Source of the DNA: Bradyrhizobium pachyrhizi
GTDB lineage: Bacteria > Pseudomonadota > Alphaproteobacteria > Rhizobiales > Xanthobacteraceae
Length of the DNA stretch: 36,862 nucleotides
Assembly (NCBI RefSeq): GCF_001189245.1
Contig: NZ_LFIQ01000124.1
Coordinates: 235,950-272,811, forward strand
Reading direction: 5' to 3'
The position numbers were made by a program, and so were the translations under genes. The notes beneath the pieces are model-generated. The model was not told the origin of the DNA and searched no databases. It worked only from the letters and a program-made list of their open reading frames with translations. Shown here piece after piece: positions 7,370-14,290 of this stretch (the stretch's first letter is position 1; the number at the start of each line of letters is the position of its first letter).

Positions 7370-8946
7370 GCGTGTGGCTCTTGCAATACGCCTTGTTCGG
7401 AAGCCTGGTAGATCTGCAGCAGATGATGGAGCTCTTCGGCATCATCGATCTCCCCGCGCACCAGCGTTCGCGCCACGCGTCCATCGACGATCACGGAGAT
7501 ACGGTCGCAGAGCTCGATCAGTTCGACGAGGTCCGACGAGACCACCAGGACGCCGGTGCCGTCGCGGGCAGCATTGCGGATCACGCCGTAGATCTCCTCG
7601 CGCGCGCCGACGTCGACGCCGACCGTCGGCTCGTCGAGCAGCAGCACGCGCGGCCGCGGATCATTCCATTTTCCGAACACGACCTTCTGCTGGTTGCCGC
7701 CGGACAATGTCCTGACGAGGCTCGAGGCGCCTTGTGCCTTCACCGATAGCTTCGCCACCGCAGCGTCGGCACGCCGTGCGGCGGCGCGCTGCTGCATGAA
7801 GCCCCAGCGCGAGAAATGCGGAATCCGCGGCAACGTGATGTTGCGCTCGATCGAATGATCCAGCACCAGGCCCTGCACGTGCCGGTCTTCCGGCACCAGC
7901 GCGACACCCTGTGCGATCGCATCGGCCGGGCTCCTCGGCAGCCACGGCCGGCCGTCGATCTGGCAGGCGCCGCTGTCGACCGGCCGAAGACCGAAGATCG
8001 TCTCCAGGACCTCGGTGCGTCCGCTGCCGATCAGTCCGGCAAGGCCGTGGATCTCACCCTTCATGACGGACAAATCGACGGCCGACAGGCGATCTTTCGA
8101 CACGCCCGACAACGACAGGACCGGCGACGGATCGAACGAACGCGCGGCCGCAGCCTCGGCGCGCAACGCCGCGGGCGCCAATCGGTCGGTGCCGATGATG
8201 GCGTTCACCAGCCGCTTCATGTCGGTCTCGGCGGTGACGAACGTGCCGGCATTGGCGCCGTCGCGTAGCACCATGACACGCTGCGAGATCTCGAAGACCT
8301 CGTTGAGCTGATGGGTCACATAGATCACGCCGACACCGCGGCGCGTCGCCTTGCCGATCGCATCGAACAGGATGCGAACTTCATCCGAAGTCAGGGACGA
8401 TGTCGGCTCGTCGAGGATCAACAGGCGCACCTCGCCCATCAGCGCCTTGGCGATCTCCGTCATCTGGCGGTAGGCGAACGGCAGCGAGCCGACCGTCGCC
8501 TTGGTATCAAGGGGAATGCCGAGCTCGCTCAGGAATGTCCCGGCCCTGGCCATCAGTTCGCGCTTGCGGACAAAGCCGAACCGCGTACGCGGCTCGCGGT
8601 CGAGCAACAGATTGTCGGCGACGCTCAGCGACTCGACGAGACTAAGGTCCTGATAGACGACGGCGATGCCCGCCTCGCGCGATCTAGCCGGACTGTCGAA
8701 CGTCGCTGGTTTGCCGGCGATCTCGATCGTGCCGCTGTCGGCCGCATGGACGCCACTGAGGATCTTGATCAGCGTGGACTTGCCGGCCCCGTTCTCGCCC
8801 AGCAGCGCGTGCACCTCGCCGGCCCGGACATCGAGGTTGACGTCGCGCAATGCCCGCACGCCGCCGAAGCGCTTGCTGATGCCACCGACCATCAACAGCG
8901 CCGTCGACGGCCGAGGCTCGGCTGCGATCGAACCGGACAATTCCAA
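7366..8946 (-). CDS. Ribose-type ABC transporter ATPase, two nucleotide-binding domains
   Basis: The 526-residue product is of the RbsA/MglA type. Domain 1 (about 18-250) has Walker A GENGAGKST and Walker B LLILDEPTSSL with a family-typical weak signature (PFAYRQMTEIA). Domain 2 (about 270-515) has a degenerate Walker A (GLIGSGRTE) but a good signature LSGGNQQKV and Walker B VLLLDEPTVGVDVGA. Such asymmetry is normal for this family. The best start is TTG at 8946, with GGGAGG 5 bases upstream; there is no suitable ATG. It is the first gene of the importer operon. Two operator-like repeats lie 49-85 bases upstream. Confidence 0.93.
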   Translation of the reverse strand: MELSGSIAAEPRPSTALLMVGGISKRFGGVRALRDVNLDVRAGEVHALLGENGAGKSTLIKILSGVHAADSGTIEIAGKPATFDSPARSREAGIAVVYQDLSLVESLSVADNLLLDREPRTRFGFVRKRELMARAGTFLSELGIPLDTKATVGSLPFAYRQMTEIAKALMGEVRLLILDEPTSSLTSDEVRILFDAIGKATRRGVGVIYVTHQLNEVFEISQRVMVLRDGANAGTFVTAETDMKRLVNAIIGTDRLAPAALRAEAAAARSFDPSPVLSLSGVSKDRLSAVDLSVMKGEIHGLAGLIGSGRTEVLETIFGLRPVDSGACQIDGRPWLPRSPADAIAQGVALVPEDRHVQGLVLDHSIERNITLPRIPHFSRWGFMQQRAAARRADAAVAKLSVKAQGASSLVRTLSGGNQQKVVFGKWNDPRPRVLLLDEPTVGVDVGAREEIYGVIRNAARDGTGVLVVSSDLVELIELCDRISVIVDGRVARTLVRGEIDDAEELHHLLQIYQASEQGVLQEPHA

Positions 8947-8994
8947 ATTTTCCTCCCGTCGACCGCGCGAGGCGCTGGTACGATGGTGACATGT

Positions 8995-9031
8995 TGTTAT
9001 TTTTGCAACTTATTGTGTTATAATTCTATCA
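8995..9031. promoter_or_regulatory. Tandem DeoR-type operators before the ABC transporter operon
   Basis: Two copies of the motif lie here: TGTTA-TTTTTG-CAACT (8995-9010) and TGTTA-taattc-TATCA (9016-9031). Their starts are 21 bases apart, two helical turns, so two dimers would sit on the same DNA face. They resemble the perfect copy in the deoC/deoR gap and lie just upstream of the TTG start of the ATPase gene. Confidence 0.55.
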
Positions 9032-9207
9032 CATCGGCCGGCCTGTCAATGGGAGATCGCGCGGGCGGGCGCTCGAATTGAAGGCGGCGGCGATCGGATC
9101 CTGCACCGTCATGCATGCCGCCGGCCTCCGCCAGGCACGATGGCAGCCGGAAGGTTGTGCTAAGCTGCAATCGCTCTCTTCATCAAAGCCAACGCCGGTG
9201 AATCACG

Positions 9208-11040
9208 ATGAAACCGAGTGCTGCGATTGCCATCGCCCTGATCTCGTCTTGCCTGCCCGCAACCGCACAGCAAGGCGGTGCCGACCTCTACGCGCAACGC
9301 TGCGCGCAATGTCACGACAGCAGCAACACGGGTATTCGCGCGCCGAGCCGCACTGCGCTGCAATCCAGATCGTTCGACGAGGTGCTTGGTGAGATGACCA
9401 CCGGCCCGATGGCATCCTTCGCGCAGGGACTGACCAGCGACGAGCGGGCGGCGATCGCCTCGCTCGTCACCGGAAAGGCCGCTTCGCTCGCGGCAGCCGA
9501 GAGCGCGGGACAATGCGCGCAGAACGAGACCGGCTTTCCGCAGCCGATCGACGGGCCGCGGTGGAACGGTTGGGGCGCGGACATCAACAACAGCCGGTTT
9601 CAGCCGGCGGCAATGGCCGGCCTGGCGCAAGATCAGGTCCCGCGACTGCGTCTGAAATGGGCGTTCGGATTTCCTGACACGTCCAACGCCAACGCGCAGC
9701 CGGCTGTCGTCGGCGGCTTGCTGTTCGTCGGTGGCGGCGACCGCAAGGTCCATGCCCTCGACGCCAAAAGTGGCTGCACGCGCTGGGCGTTTCCGACCGA
9801 GGCGCCGGTGCGGACGGCCATCAGCTTTGCCCCGCTGGACAACGGCCAGCCTGCCATCTTTTTTGGTGATGTGCGTGCCAACGTCTACGCCCTCAATGCC
9901 GCGACCGGCAAACTGATCTGGAAGAGTAAGGTCGACGATCATGTGGCGGCCCGGATTACCGGTGCGCCAGTGTTCTATTCCGGCGTCGTCTATGTCGGCG
10001 TTTCATCGATCGAGGAGGCCATCGGGTCTCGCCCCACCTACCAGTGCTGTACGTTTCGCGGCAGCGTCGTTGCGCTGAAGGCCGAGACCGGCGCACCGAT
10101 CTGGAAGGCCTACACGATCCCCGAGGCACCGCATCCGACACGGGCGAACGCGATCGGGACCCAGCTGTTCGGTCCGGCCGGCGCGTCGGTCTGGTCCGCG
10201 CCGACGATCGATGTGCAGCGCCAGGCGCTCTATGTCGCGACCTCGAACAGCTATGCCGACCCGGCAACCGACACCAGCGATGCCATCCTCGCGCTCGATC
10301 TCGCGACCGGCCGAATGCTGTGGCATCAGCAGGCCACGCCGAAGGACAGCTTCGTCGTTGCGTGTTTCGGCACCGATCAGAGCAACTGTCCGGAAGACCG
10401 CGGCCCCGACCATGACTTCGGCCAATCGCCGATCCTGATGACCTTGCATAACGGACAGCGCGCACTGGTGATCGGCCAGAAATCCGGCGTGGTCCACGCG
10501 CTCGATCCCGACCATGAGGGCAAGATCCTGTGGCAGACGCGGATCGGCAAGGGTGGCGCGTTGGGCGGGACCGAGTGGGGTTCCGCCGCCGACCAGGACC
10601 GAATCTATGTCGCCAATTCGGACGTACGATTTCTAAGGGACGGCACCCGGCGTCTGAATTCAAACGAAGGTGGCGGCCTGTTCGGACTCGATCTTGCGAC
10701 CGGGAAGATTGCGATGCAGGTCGCGCCGGTGGCCTGTGGCGACCGCCCCCAATGCAGTCCCGCGCTCTCCGCGGCGGTCACTGTCATTCCCGGCGTCGTC
10801 TTCTCGGGCGGCGTGAGCGGCTTCCTGCGCGCCTACGCGACCGATGACGCACGGTTGCTCTGGGAAATCGACACCGCCCGCGACTACACCACGGTCAACG
10901 GCGTTCCGGCCCATGGCGGTGCCATGGACGGACCCGGCCCGGTCGTCGTCGATGGCATGCTGTACGTCAATTCCGGCTACGCGCAATGGAGCGGGCTGCC
11001 CGGCAACGTTCTGCTGGCCTTCGAGGTCGGCAACCCCTGA
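9208..11040 (+). CDS. Secreted cytochrome c/PQQ beta-propeller dehydrogenase, polyvinyl-alcohol dehydrogenase type
   Basis: The product has 610 residues. A signal peptide ends near ATA-QQ (about residue 20). A short cytochrome c segment follows with haem motif CAQCH (32-36), then a PQQ-type eight-bladed propeller (about 110-605). Blade signatures include WNGWGADINNSRFQ, VGGGDRKVHALDAKSGC, VYALNAATGKLIWKSKV and IYVANSD. A vicinal cysteine pair in YQCCTF resembles the disulphide ring found near PQQ in such enzymes. N-terminal haem plus propeller matches polyvinyl-alcohol dehydrogenase (cytochrome), EC 1.1.2.6. Rhizobial relatives are rarely tested, so the substrate, probably an alcohol, is uncertain. 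It is monocistronic, with no partner cytochrome nearby. It is the last gene before the tRNA scar. Confidence 0.85.
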   Translation: MKPSAAIAIALISSCLPATAQQGGADLYAQRCAQCHDSSNTGIRAPSRTALQSRSFDEVLGEMTTGPMASFAQGLTSDERAAIASLVTGKAASLAAAESAGQCAQNETGFPQPIDGPRWNGWGADINNSRFQPAAMAGLAQDQVPRLRLKWAFGFPDTSNANAQPAVVGGLLFVGGGDRKVHALDAKSGCTRWAFPTEAPVRTAISFAPLDNGQPAIFFGDVRANVYALNAATGKLIWKSKVDDHVAARITGAPVFYSGVVYVGVSSIEEAIGSRPTYQCCTFRGSVVALKAETGAPIWKAYTIPEAPHPTRANAIGTQLFGPAGASVWSAPTIDVQRQALYVATSNSYADPATDTSDAILALDLATGRMLWHQQATPKDSFVVACFGTDQSNCPEDRGPDHDFGQSPILMTLHNGQRALVIGQKSGVVHALDPDHEGKILWQTRIGKGGALGGTEWGSAADQDRIYVANSDVRFLRDGTRRLNSNEGGGLFGLDLATGKIAMQVAPVACGDRPQCSPALSAAVTVIPGVVFSGGVSGFLRAYATDDARLLWEIDTARDYTTVNGVPAHGGAMDGPGPVVVDGMLYVNSGYAQWSGLPGNVLLAFEVGNP

Positions 11041-11324
11041 CAGGTATTCGCGCGCCGGCAAGCTGAGCACTACTCGCCGCGGGCTATTCGTGCTTTGATG
11101 CCGGACAGGATCGGCCGAGAGGTCCGAAGGGAGACCGTGTGGTGCTTGGTGACGTGCTACGCAACATCACGTCAGGGGCCGTTACCCTCGCGCGCTCCAA
11201 TGGTCCCGAATCGCCGATAAGAGGGACCGGCGTCCCGAAATCGACCGACATGGCAGCCGCGCTTCAAATCGATGCGCATGTCGTTGCGCACGAAAAACAC
11301 AGAAACTATAAGTGCTTGAAAGAA
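11041..11324. other. Gene-free stretch between the quinoprotein gene and the tRNA remnant
   Basis: I see no credible gene, promoter or strong terminator here. Frames that cross it on both strands have no Shine-Dalgarno and run into the tRNA remnant. It is probably the original chromosomal sequence downstream of the tRNA-Pro gene. Confidence 0.5.
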
Positions 11325-11369
11325 TGGTCGGAGTGGCAGGATTCGAACCTGCGACCCCTGCGTCCCGAA
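11325..11369 (-). pseudogene. 3' half of tRNA-Pro(CGG): island attachment scar
   Basis: Read on the minus strand, this is the anticodon loop TTCGGGA (anticodon CGG), the 3' anticodon strand CGCAG, variable GGGTC, T arm GCAGG-TTCGAAT-CCTGC, acceptor CACTCCG, then A-CCA. The 5' half is absent: the bases before the loop (TTACG) do not pair with CGCAG, and no D arm or matching 5' acceptor strand follows. A break at the anticodon loop is typical of tyrosine-integrase insertion into tRNA genes, which leaves a duplicated 3' end. The orientation predicts that the intact tRNA-Pro lies at the far right end of the island, outside this window. Confidence 0.8.
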
Positions 11370-11418
11370 CGTAAGTAGCAAGCGAAAAGATCAACAAAAA
11401 CAATGAATTTCACTCGCG

Positions 11419-11465
11419 ATTGACCACCTTTATCGCCGTTTGTTCATGGTGTTTCGGTGGTCAAT
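11419..11465. repeat. Perfect 10-bp inverted repeat just inside the attachment scar
   Basis: ATTGACCACC (11419-11428) and GGTGGTCAAT (11456-11465) flank 27 bases, with a further GGTGG at about 11467. It lies 50 bp inside the tRNA-Pro scar, where arm-type integrase or excisionase sites usually sit. It could also be a transcription terminator stem, but the loop is long and no T-run follows. Confidence 0.45.
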
Positions 11466-11483
11466 CGGTGGTTGGCGAAGTCT

Positions 11484-11550
11484 GATCCTCTATGCGAGTA
11501 GCGGATTTCTACTCCGCGGGTTGCAGGTTCGAATCCTGCCGGGATCGCCA
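11484..11550 (+). tRNA. tRNA-Arg(UCU)-like sequence with a shortened D arm
   Basis: The anticodon arm is GCGGA-TTTCTAC-TCCGC (anticodon TCT), variable GGGTT, T arm GCAGG-TTCGAAT-CCTGC, acceptor strand CGGGATC, G, and encoded CCA. The putative 5' acceptor GATCCTC pairs at about six of seven positions. Only about 10 bases lie between the acceptor and anticodon stems, where about 19 are usual, so no proper D arm can form and the total is 67 bases. It is therefore either a decayed tRNA, a recombination chimera at an attachment site, or an unusual tRNA. The last 19 bases recur in the direct repeat at 27070. Confidence 0.45.
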
Positions 11551-11679
11551 GAACTTGTGCCGATAAAATAAGGGTTTCTTGCAGTTTCGGCTTCGTTCCA
11601 GCGCCCAGTTTCGTGCTGCAAGGCCTCCCAAGCCAATACTAGCAAAATCAACGCATTGCGGACGGCTACAAATCATTCC
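11532..11679 (+). repeat. Left copy of a 148-bp direct repeat
   Basis: It starts in the T loop of the tRNA-Arg-like sequence (AATCCTGCCGGGATCGCCAG) and continues 129 bases beyond the CCA. The partner at 27070-27217 aligns without gaps, with about 28 mismatches by eye, so roughly 80% identity. The best-conserved stretch is GTGCCGATAAAATAA and the following CAGTTTCGGCTTCGTTCC. It is the probable left attachment-site copy of a resident 15.5-kb segment. Confidence 0.75.
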
Positions 11680-11840
11680 ACGCAACACGGACGCAACACT
11701 GCGGTTTTGCGTTTGTTCTGAAATTGGGCCCAATCAAAAGCGACCCCAGCGCGGGCCCGCCTGGGGCCACACTGTCCGGGGGCAATGAAGGACTCACGGC
11801 ATTTGCCGCTTCCTGAGCATGGCCGTGCCACAACGAGGAT

Positions 11841-11911
11841 AGCGGCCCTGGCGCGGGGAACGCCAAGGCCGCTCTAAGCTCCCGCTCGGGGGGCAACCTA
11901 TCGCGGGAGCT
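11841..11911. terminator. Two strong hairpins downstream of cspA
   Basis: Hairpin one is AGCGGCC-TGGCG paired with CGCCA-GGCCGCT (11841-11873, one mismatch). Hairpin two is AGCTCCCGC (11878-11886) paired with GCGGGAGCT (11903-11911). They follow the cold-shock gene on the minus strand. Neither has a T-run, so they may stabilise the mRNA end as much as terminate it. Confidence 0.45.
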
Positions 11912-11949
11912 CATGATGACTCCCGGCACTGCCACTTGTTCCTGGTGCG

Positions 11950-12153
11950 TCAGCCTACCCGCAGATTTTCGGCGGATGTTTTTCCGCGATTGTCCTTCGC
12001 TTCGTAGCTGACTTTCGCGCCCTCATTTAGGCTGCTCAGCCCCGCCCTTTCGACCGCGGAAATATGCACAAAAACATCCTTGCCTCCATCATCGGGCTGG
12101 ATGAATCCGTAACCCTTCGTCGGGTTGAACCACTTCACAGTACCTGTCGCCAC
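11950..12153 (-). CDS. cspA: Cold-shock domain protein, CspA type
   Basis: The 67-residue product is one OB-fold cold-shock domain that binds single-stranded RNA or DNA. It has GTVKWFNPTKGYGFIQPDDG (RNP1, KGYGFIQ) and DVFVHISAVERAGL (RNP2, VFVHI). The GTG at 12153 is chosen because AAAGGAG lies 8 bases upstream and it gives the usual MATGTVKWFN start. A TTG six bases earlier would be too close to that site. A possible hairpin (GCGGGA/TCCCGC, about 12178-12214) lies in the 5' leader, where cold-shock mRNAs often carry regulatory structure. The gene is very common in Bradyrhizobium, and its position right after the attachment repeat is unusual for a core gene. Confidence 0.9.
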   Translation of the reverse strand: MATGTVKWFNPTKGYGFIQPDDGGKDVFVHISAVERAGLSSLNEGAKVSYEAKDNRGKTSAENLRVG

Positions 12154-12326
12154 AGACAAAACTCCTTTGGTCCTAATGCGGGAAACCTAAGCGCTGAGCG
12201 TCAGGTCCCGCAAGGATAAAGACGCGTGGCGAAGCAGCCGCTCCTCAGGGACGGGACCGATTGAGGAATTCGCACGGAGTCCCGTTTCGGTAGGAACTGC
12301 GGGCCCCCAGGGCTGGAAGAACAGGG

Positions 12327-12369
12327 CGCCGCCGGGATGCTGCATTTCAAGCCCGGCGGCGTAGTGTTT
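12327..12369 (+). terminator. Strong hairpin of the CCCGGCGGCG family
   Basis: CGCCGCCGGG (12327-12336) pairs perfectly with CCCGGCGGCG (12352-12361) and is followed by the T-rich TAGTGTTTCCTTTC. It would terminate rightward transcription, yet no gene ends just before it. Its right arm CATTTCAAGCCCGGCGGCGT recurs with one mismatch at 21643-21662. Confidence 0.55.
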
Positions 12370-12406
12370 CCTTTCGGGAGGTTAATCGAGGCGCAGCCGA
12401 CTGGTG

Positions 12407-12652
12407 TCATTCGAGCGGCAGAGAAAGCGCCGGCAGCGGCTTATTGCCCTGCTCGCAGCCCGTTCGCCCCTTGAGGGGTAGAGCCGGCATTGAGGCATCC
12501 GCGGCAGTCCGGCCCATGAAGTGGGTCAGATTAACGCCTGATGACCACTCCACATAACCAACTGCCGCAAAGGCAACTGCTCCCACGACGAGAATACTGA
12601 GCAACGAAGCGGCGATTGCCGACGGCAAGCGTTGGCTGCTGAAAAACGGCAT
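12407..12652 (-). CDS. Small single-pass membrane protein, unknown function
   Basis: The product has 81 residues and I do not recognise a family. The ATG at 12652 has GGAG with an 8-base spacer. After a short N-terminus (MPFFSSQRL), residues about 12-34 form one hydrophobic helix (IAASLLSILVVGAVAFAAVG). The remaining 45 residues would lie in the periplasm and contain one Cys. Nothing downstream suggests an operon. The gene could be real or a decayed fragment; the clean Shine-Dalgarno and membrane helix favour a gene. Confidence 0.5.
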   Translation of the reverse strand: MPFFSSQRLPSAIAASLLSILVVGAVAFAAVGYVEWSSGVNLTHFMGRTAADASMPALPLKGRTGCEQGNKPLPALSLPLE

Positions 12653-12762
12653 CACGATTTCTCCGACACCGAGCTGCCACCCTCGCTTCGGTTAGATCAA
12701 CTCGCGATGATCGAGTGTGAACGGCCTCACATATCACGCGCACTTGATGCGTCATTGGCCCG

Positions 12763-12778
12763 TGGCACAGCCCCTGCA
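12763..12778 (+). promoter_or_regulatory. Candidate sigma-54 (RpoN) promoter
   Basis: TGGCACA-GCCC-CTGCA matches the -24/-12 consensus TGGCACG-N4-TTGCW at all but two defined positions. The invariant GG and GC are 10 bases apart, as required. The predicted start is near 12790. No open reading frame follows before a strong terminator at 12825-12868, which points to a noncoding transcript. Confidence 0.55.
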
Positions 12779-12789
12779 GTTTGCTTGGT

Positions 12790-12868
12790 GCTGGGGGATT
12801 TCAACGTCCCGGTTCAGGAAGGAAACGCCGCCGGGCGTGTATTTTTGAGACCGGCGGCGTCTTTTCTT
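12790..12868 (+). ncRNA. Candidate sigma-54-dependent small RNA of about 78 nt
   Basis: It is bounded by the predicted -24/-12 promoter and by an intrinsic terminator: ACGCCGCCGG (12825-12834) pairs perfectly with CCGGCGGCGT (12851-12860), then CTTTTCTT. Upstream of the terminator the RNA could form a small stem (GGGA/TCCC, about 12796-12810) and expose the purine run AGGAAGGAA. No start codon follows that run. The existence of the transcript is inferred from its boundaries alone. Confidence 0.4.
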
Positions 12869-12880
12869 GAGGCAAGGCAG

Positions 12881-13724
12881 TCAGCTGATGTGGGCTACGG
12901 ACATGCTTTCGATATCCTCGATGATCGAGAACATAATGTCAGCGGCCAAGCCATCGATACTGATACTAGCGACCTCGCCGCCCGCCCACGCCTCGGCACA
13001 CCGGATCTTCGCCTTCAGGCCATCCAATGTCTTCGCTGGCATATTCAGGTTTTGCTCTTCCAACTGTTCAGACATCGCCAGCGCACGCTTCATTCTACGC
13101 CGGGCCTTCGTATATCCGCGGGGGCTTCCGTGCACGCCATTCATCGAACGCCGCAACAATTTCTGCCCCGCGCTGGCGCAGCTCTTCCGAAGGTTCGATT
13201 TTCCATTGCACCAGCTCCAGCCGATCGTCCGTCTCTTTCTTCTCCGTCCTCCGTTCTGTGAGGTGCCGCCACTGAGTGATGTCGCATGGACGACACCAAA
13301 ACTCGGCGTCCTCTTCAGCTTTCCTGCCAAGCGCAAAATCGCGAGGCCGAATTCTGAGCACCTCGGGCGGGCTGTCGCGCCGATCGCTCATCTCGTCGAG
13401 GACGAGGAGCAAATCCAGGTATCGCTGCTCAGCGACGATGTACTCGCCACCAAGCGCCAAGAGTTGAGCGTCATCCGCCTGTGGCGTGTCGGCCATTTGC
13501 GCTAACGATGCACTGGCCGGAGCAGCGGCGGCGACGGGAATAGAAGCGATTGAGCGCACGAAGAACCTCCTGCTGATTGCAGCCCCGCCGGACTGAATCT
13601 GCGACTCGCAGGAAGGTTCACCCTCGTTTTTGACTCCCTGTCCTGCGGTCGCGCAGCTATCGGGAATCAATTTGGGCGACGACAATTGTTCAGCGCCCGT
13701 GGCGCTGTGACGATAAGCCTTCAT
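12881..13724 (-). pseudogene. Tat-exported small orphan protein, interrupted by a +1 frameshift
   Basis: The frame opens at the ATG at 13724 (CGGAG upstream) and carries a twin-arginine-like signal, SRRFFVRSIASIPVAAAA, near residue 51. It ends at 13095 with a short out-of-frame tail. A second frame (12881 to about 13120) continues with ARRRMKRALAMSEQ and ends in TLDGLKAKIRCAEAW and DGLAADIMFSIIEDIE. These are the expected later parts of a common rhizobial family of small Tat-signal orphan proteins. Removing one base from the five-G run at 13120-13124 joins the frames in place. The whole product would have about 280 residues with no known activity. It lies 14 bases after the 57-residue gene upstream. 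Either it is a true pseudogene or the run contains a sequencing insertion. Confidence 0.55.
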
Positions 13725-13738
13725 GATCGCGCGCTCCG

Positions 13739-13912
13739 TTAAACCGTCTCGAGGATGCGCTCAGCTGCGCCACCGTCGAGGGTGCGTGGACGGTCGGTCT
13801 CGACCAGCTCGCCGTTCAGGCCGTCGTTCTCAGCCGCAGCGAACGCGGCGCGCAGGAAGGGGTCGCGGAAGAGCTGGGAAAGCGGTTTTGTGTTAGAATG
13901 ATTGGTAGCCAT
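13739..13912 (-). CDS. 57-residue soluble orphan protein
   Basis: The frame is ATG at 13912 to TAA at 13739. The product begins MATNHSNTKPLSQLFRDPFL and ends in ERILETV; it is acidic and likely helical. AAGGA lies upstream with a slightly long spacer. It is transcribed leftward, opposite to the ribbon-helix-helix gene, and precedes the Tat-signal gene by 14 bases, so the two probably form an operon. I do not recognise a function. The shared intergenic region with the regulator suggests that it might be a target of that regulator. Confidence 0.55.
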   Translation of the reverse strand: MATNHSNTKPLSQLFRDPFLRAAFAAAENDGLNGELVETDRPRTLDGGAAERILETV

Positions 13913-13976
13913 GGCGAAGAAGATCCTTTCTCGCTTGGTTAGAGCCGGGAGCGAGGTTGCCGCCTTGCCCCGGCTT

Positions 13977-14030
13977 GATTTCGTGATATCATAGACTCAT
14001 GAGCAAAGCAAGTCGTGAAATCACGAAATC
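13977..14030. promoter_or_regulatory. Inverted 15-mers around the start of the ribbon-helix-helix gene
   Basis: GATTTCGTGATATCA (13977-13991) is repeated in inverted orientation at 14016-14030 with one mismatch; the ATG at 13999 lies between. The core itself contains the palindrome TGATATCA. This layout suits an autorepressed ribbon-helix-helix protein that covers its own translation start. Confidence 0.5.
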
Positions 14031-14193
14031 ACCAAAGAGGCGGGCCGAGGCCACTGGCGAGCCGGTTTTGGTCCGCCTTCAGCCAGAAATGGCTAAAAAG
14101 ATTGATGATTTTCGCCGCCAGCAGGAGGACCTTCCAGGACGGCCTGAAGCCATTCGCCGATTAGTAGAGCTGGGCCTTAAGACGAAGAGATAA
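13999..14193 (+). CDS. Ribbon-helix-helix (Arc/CopG-like) DNA-binding protein
   Basis: The 64-residue product has a basic N-terminus (KSPKRRAEATG). A beta strand with alternating residues (PVLVRLQPEMAKKI) leads to helix DDFRRQQED, turn LPGRP, and helix EAIRRLVELGL, which is the RHH layout. RHH proteins dimerise and bind short inverted repeats; many are antitoxins or plasmid-type repressors. No partner toxin is obvious nearby. The next gene rightward is a nucleotidyltransferase-fold gene about 100 bases away, and leftward is a divergent orphan operon. Inverted 15-mers surround its start codon, which suggests autoregulation. Confidence 0.7.
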   Translation: MSKASREITKSPKRRAEATGEPVLVRLQPEMAKKIDDFRRQQEDLPGRPEAIRRLVELGLKTKR

Positions 14194-14290
14194 GTCTCAG
14201 CCTGAAGTAGCGTTTCCCTCCCGACCTTCCACACGCCTCAAGGTTGCGCTACCCTTTGAGGGTTGAGTCATATTGTGTCGGGGGGATATT

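Noticed and set aside
11819..11836. Minus-strand TGGCACGGCCATGCT as a second sigma-54 promoter
   Set aside because: The GG to GC spacing is one base too short, and such spacing is normally inactive.
11666..11935. Minus-strand frame downstream of cspA
   Set aside because: It consists of the two hairpin stems read as protein and continues into the attachment repeat. No ribosome site or family resemblance.
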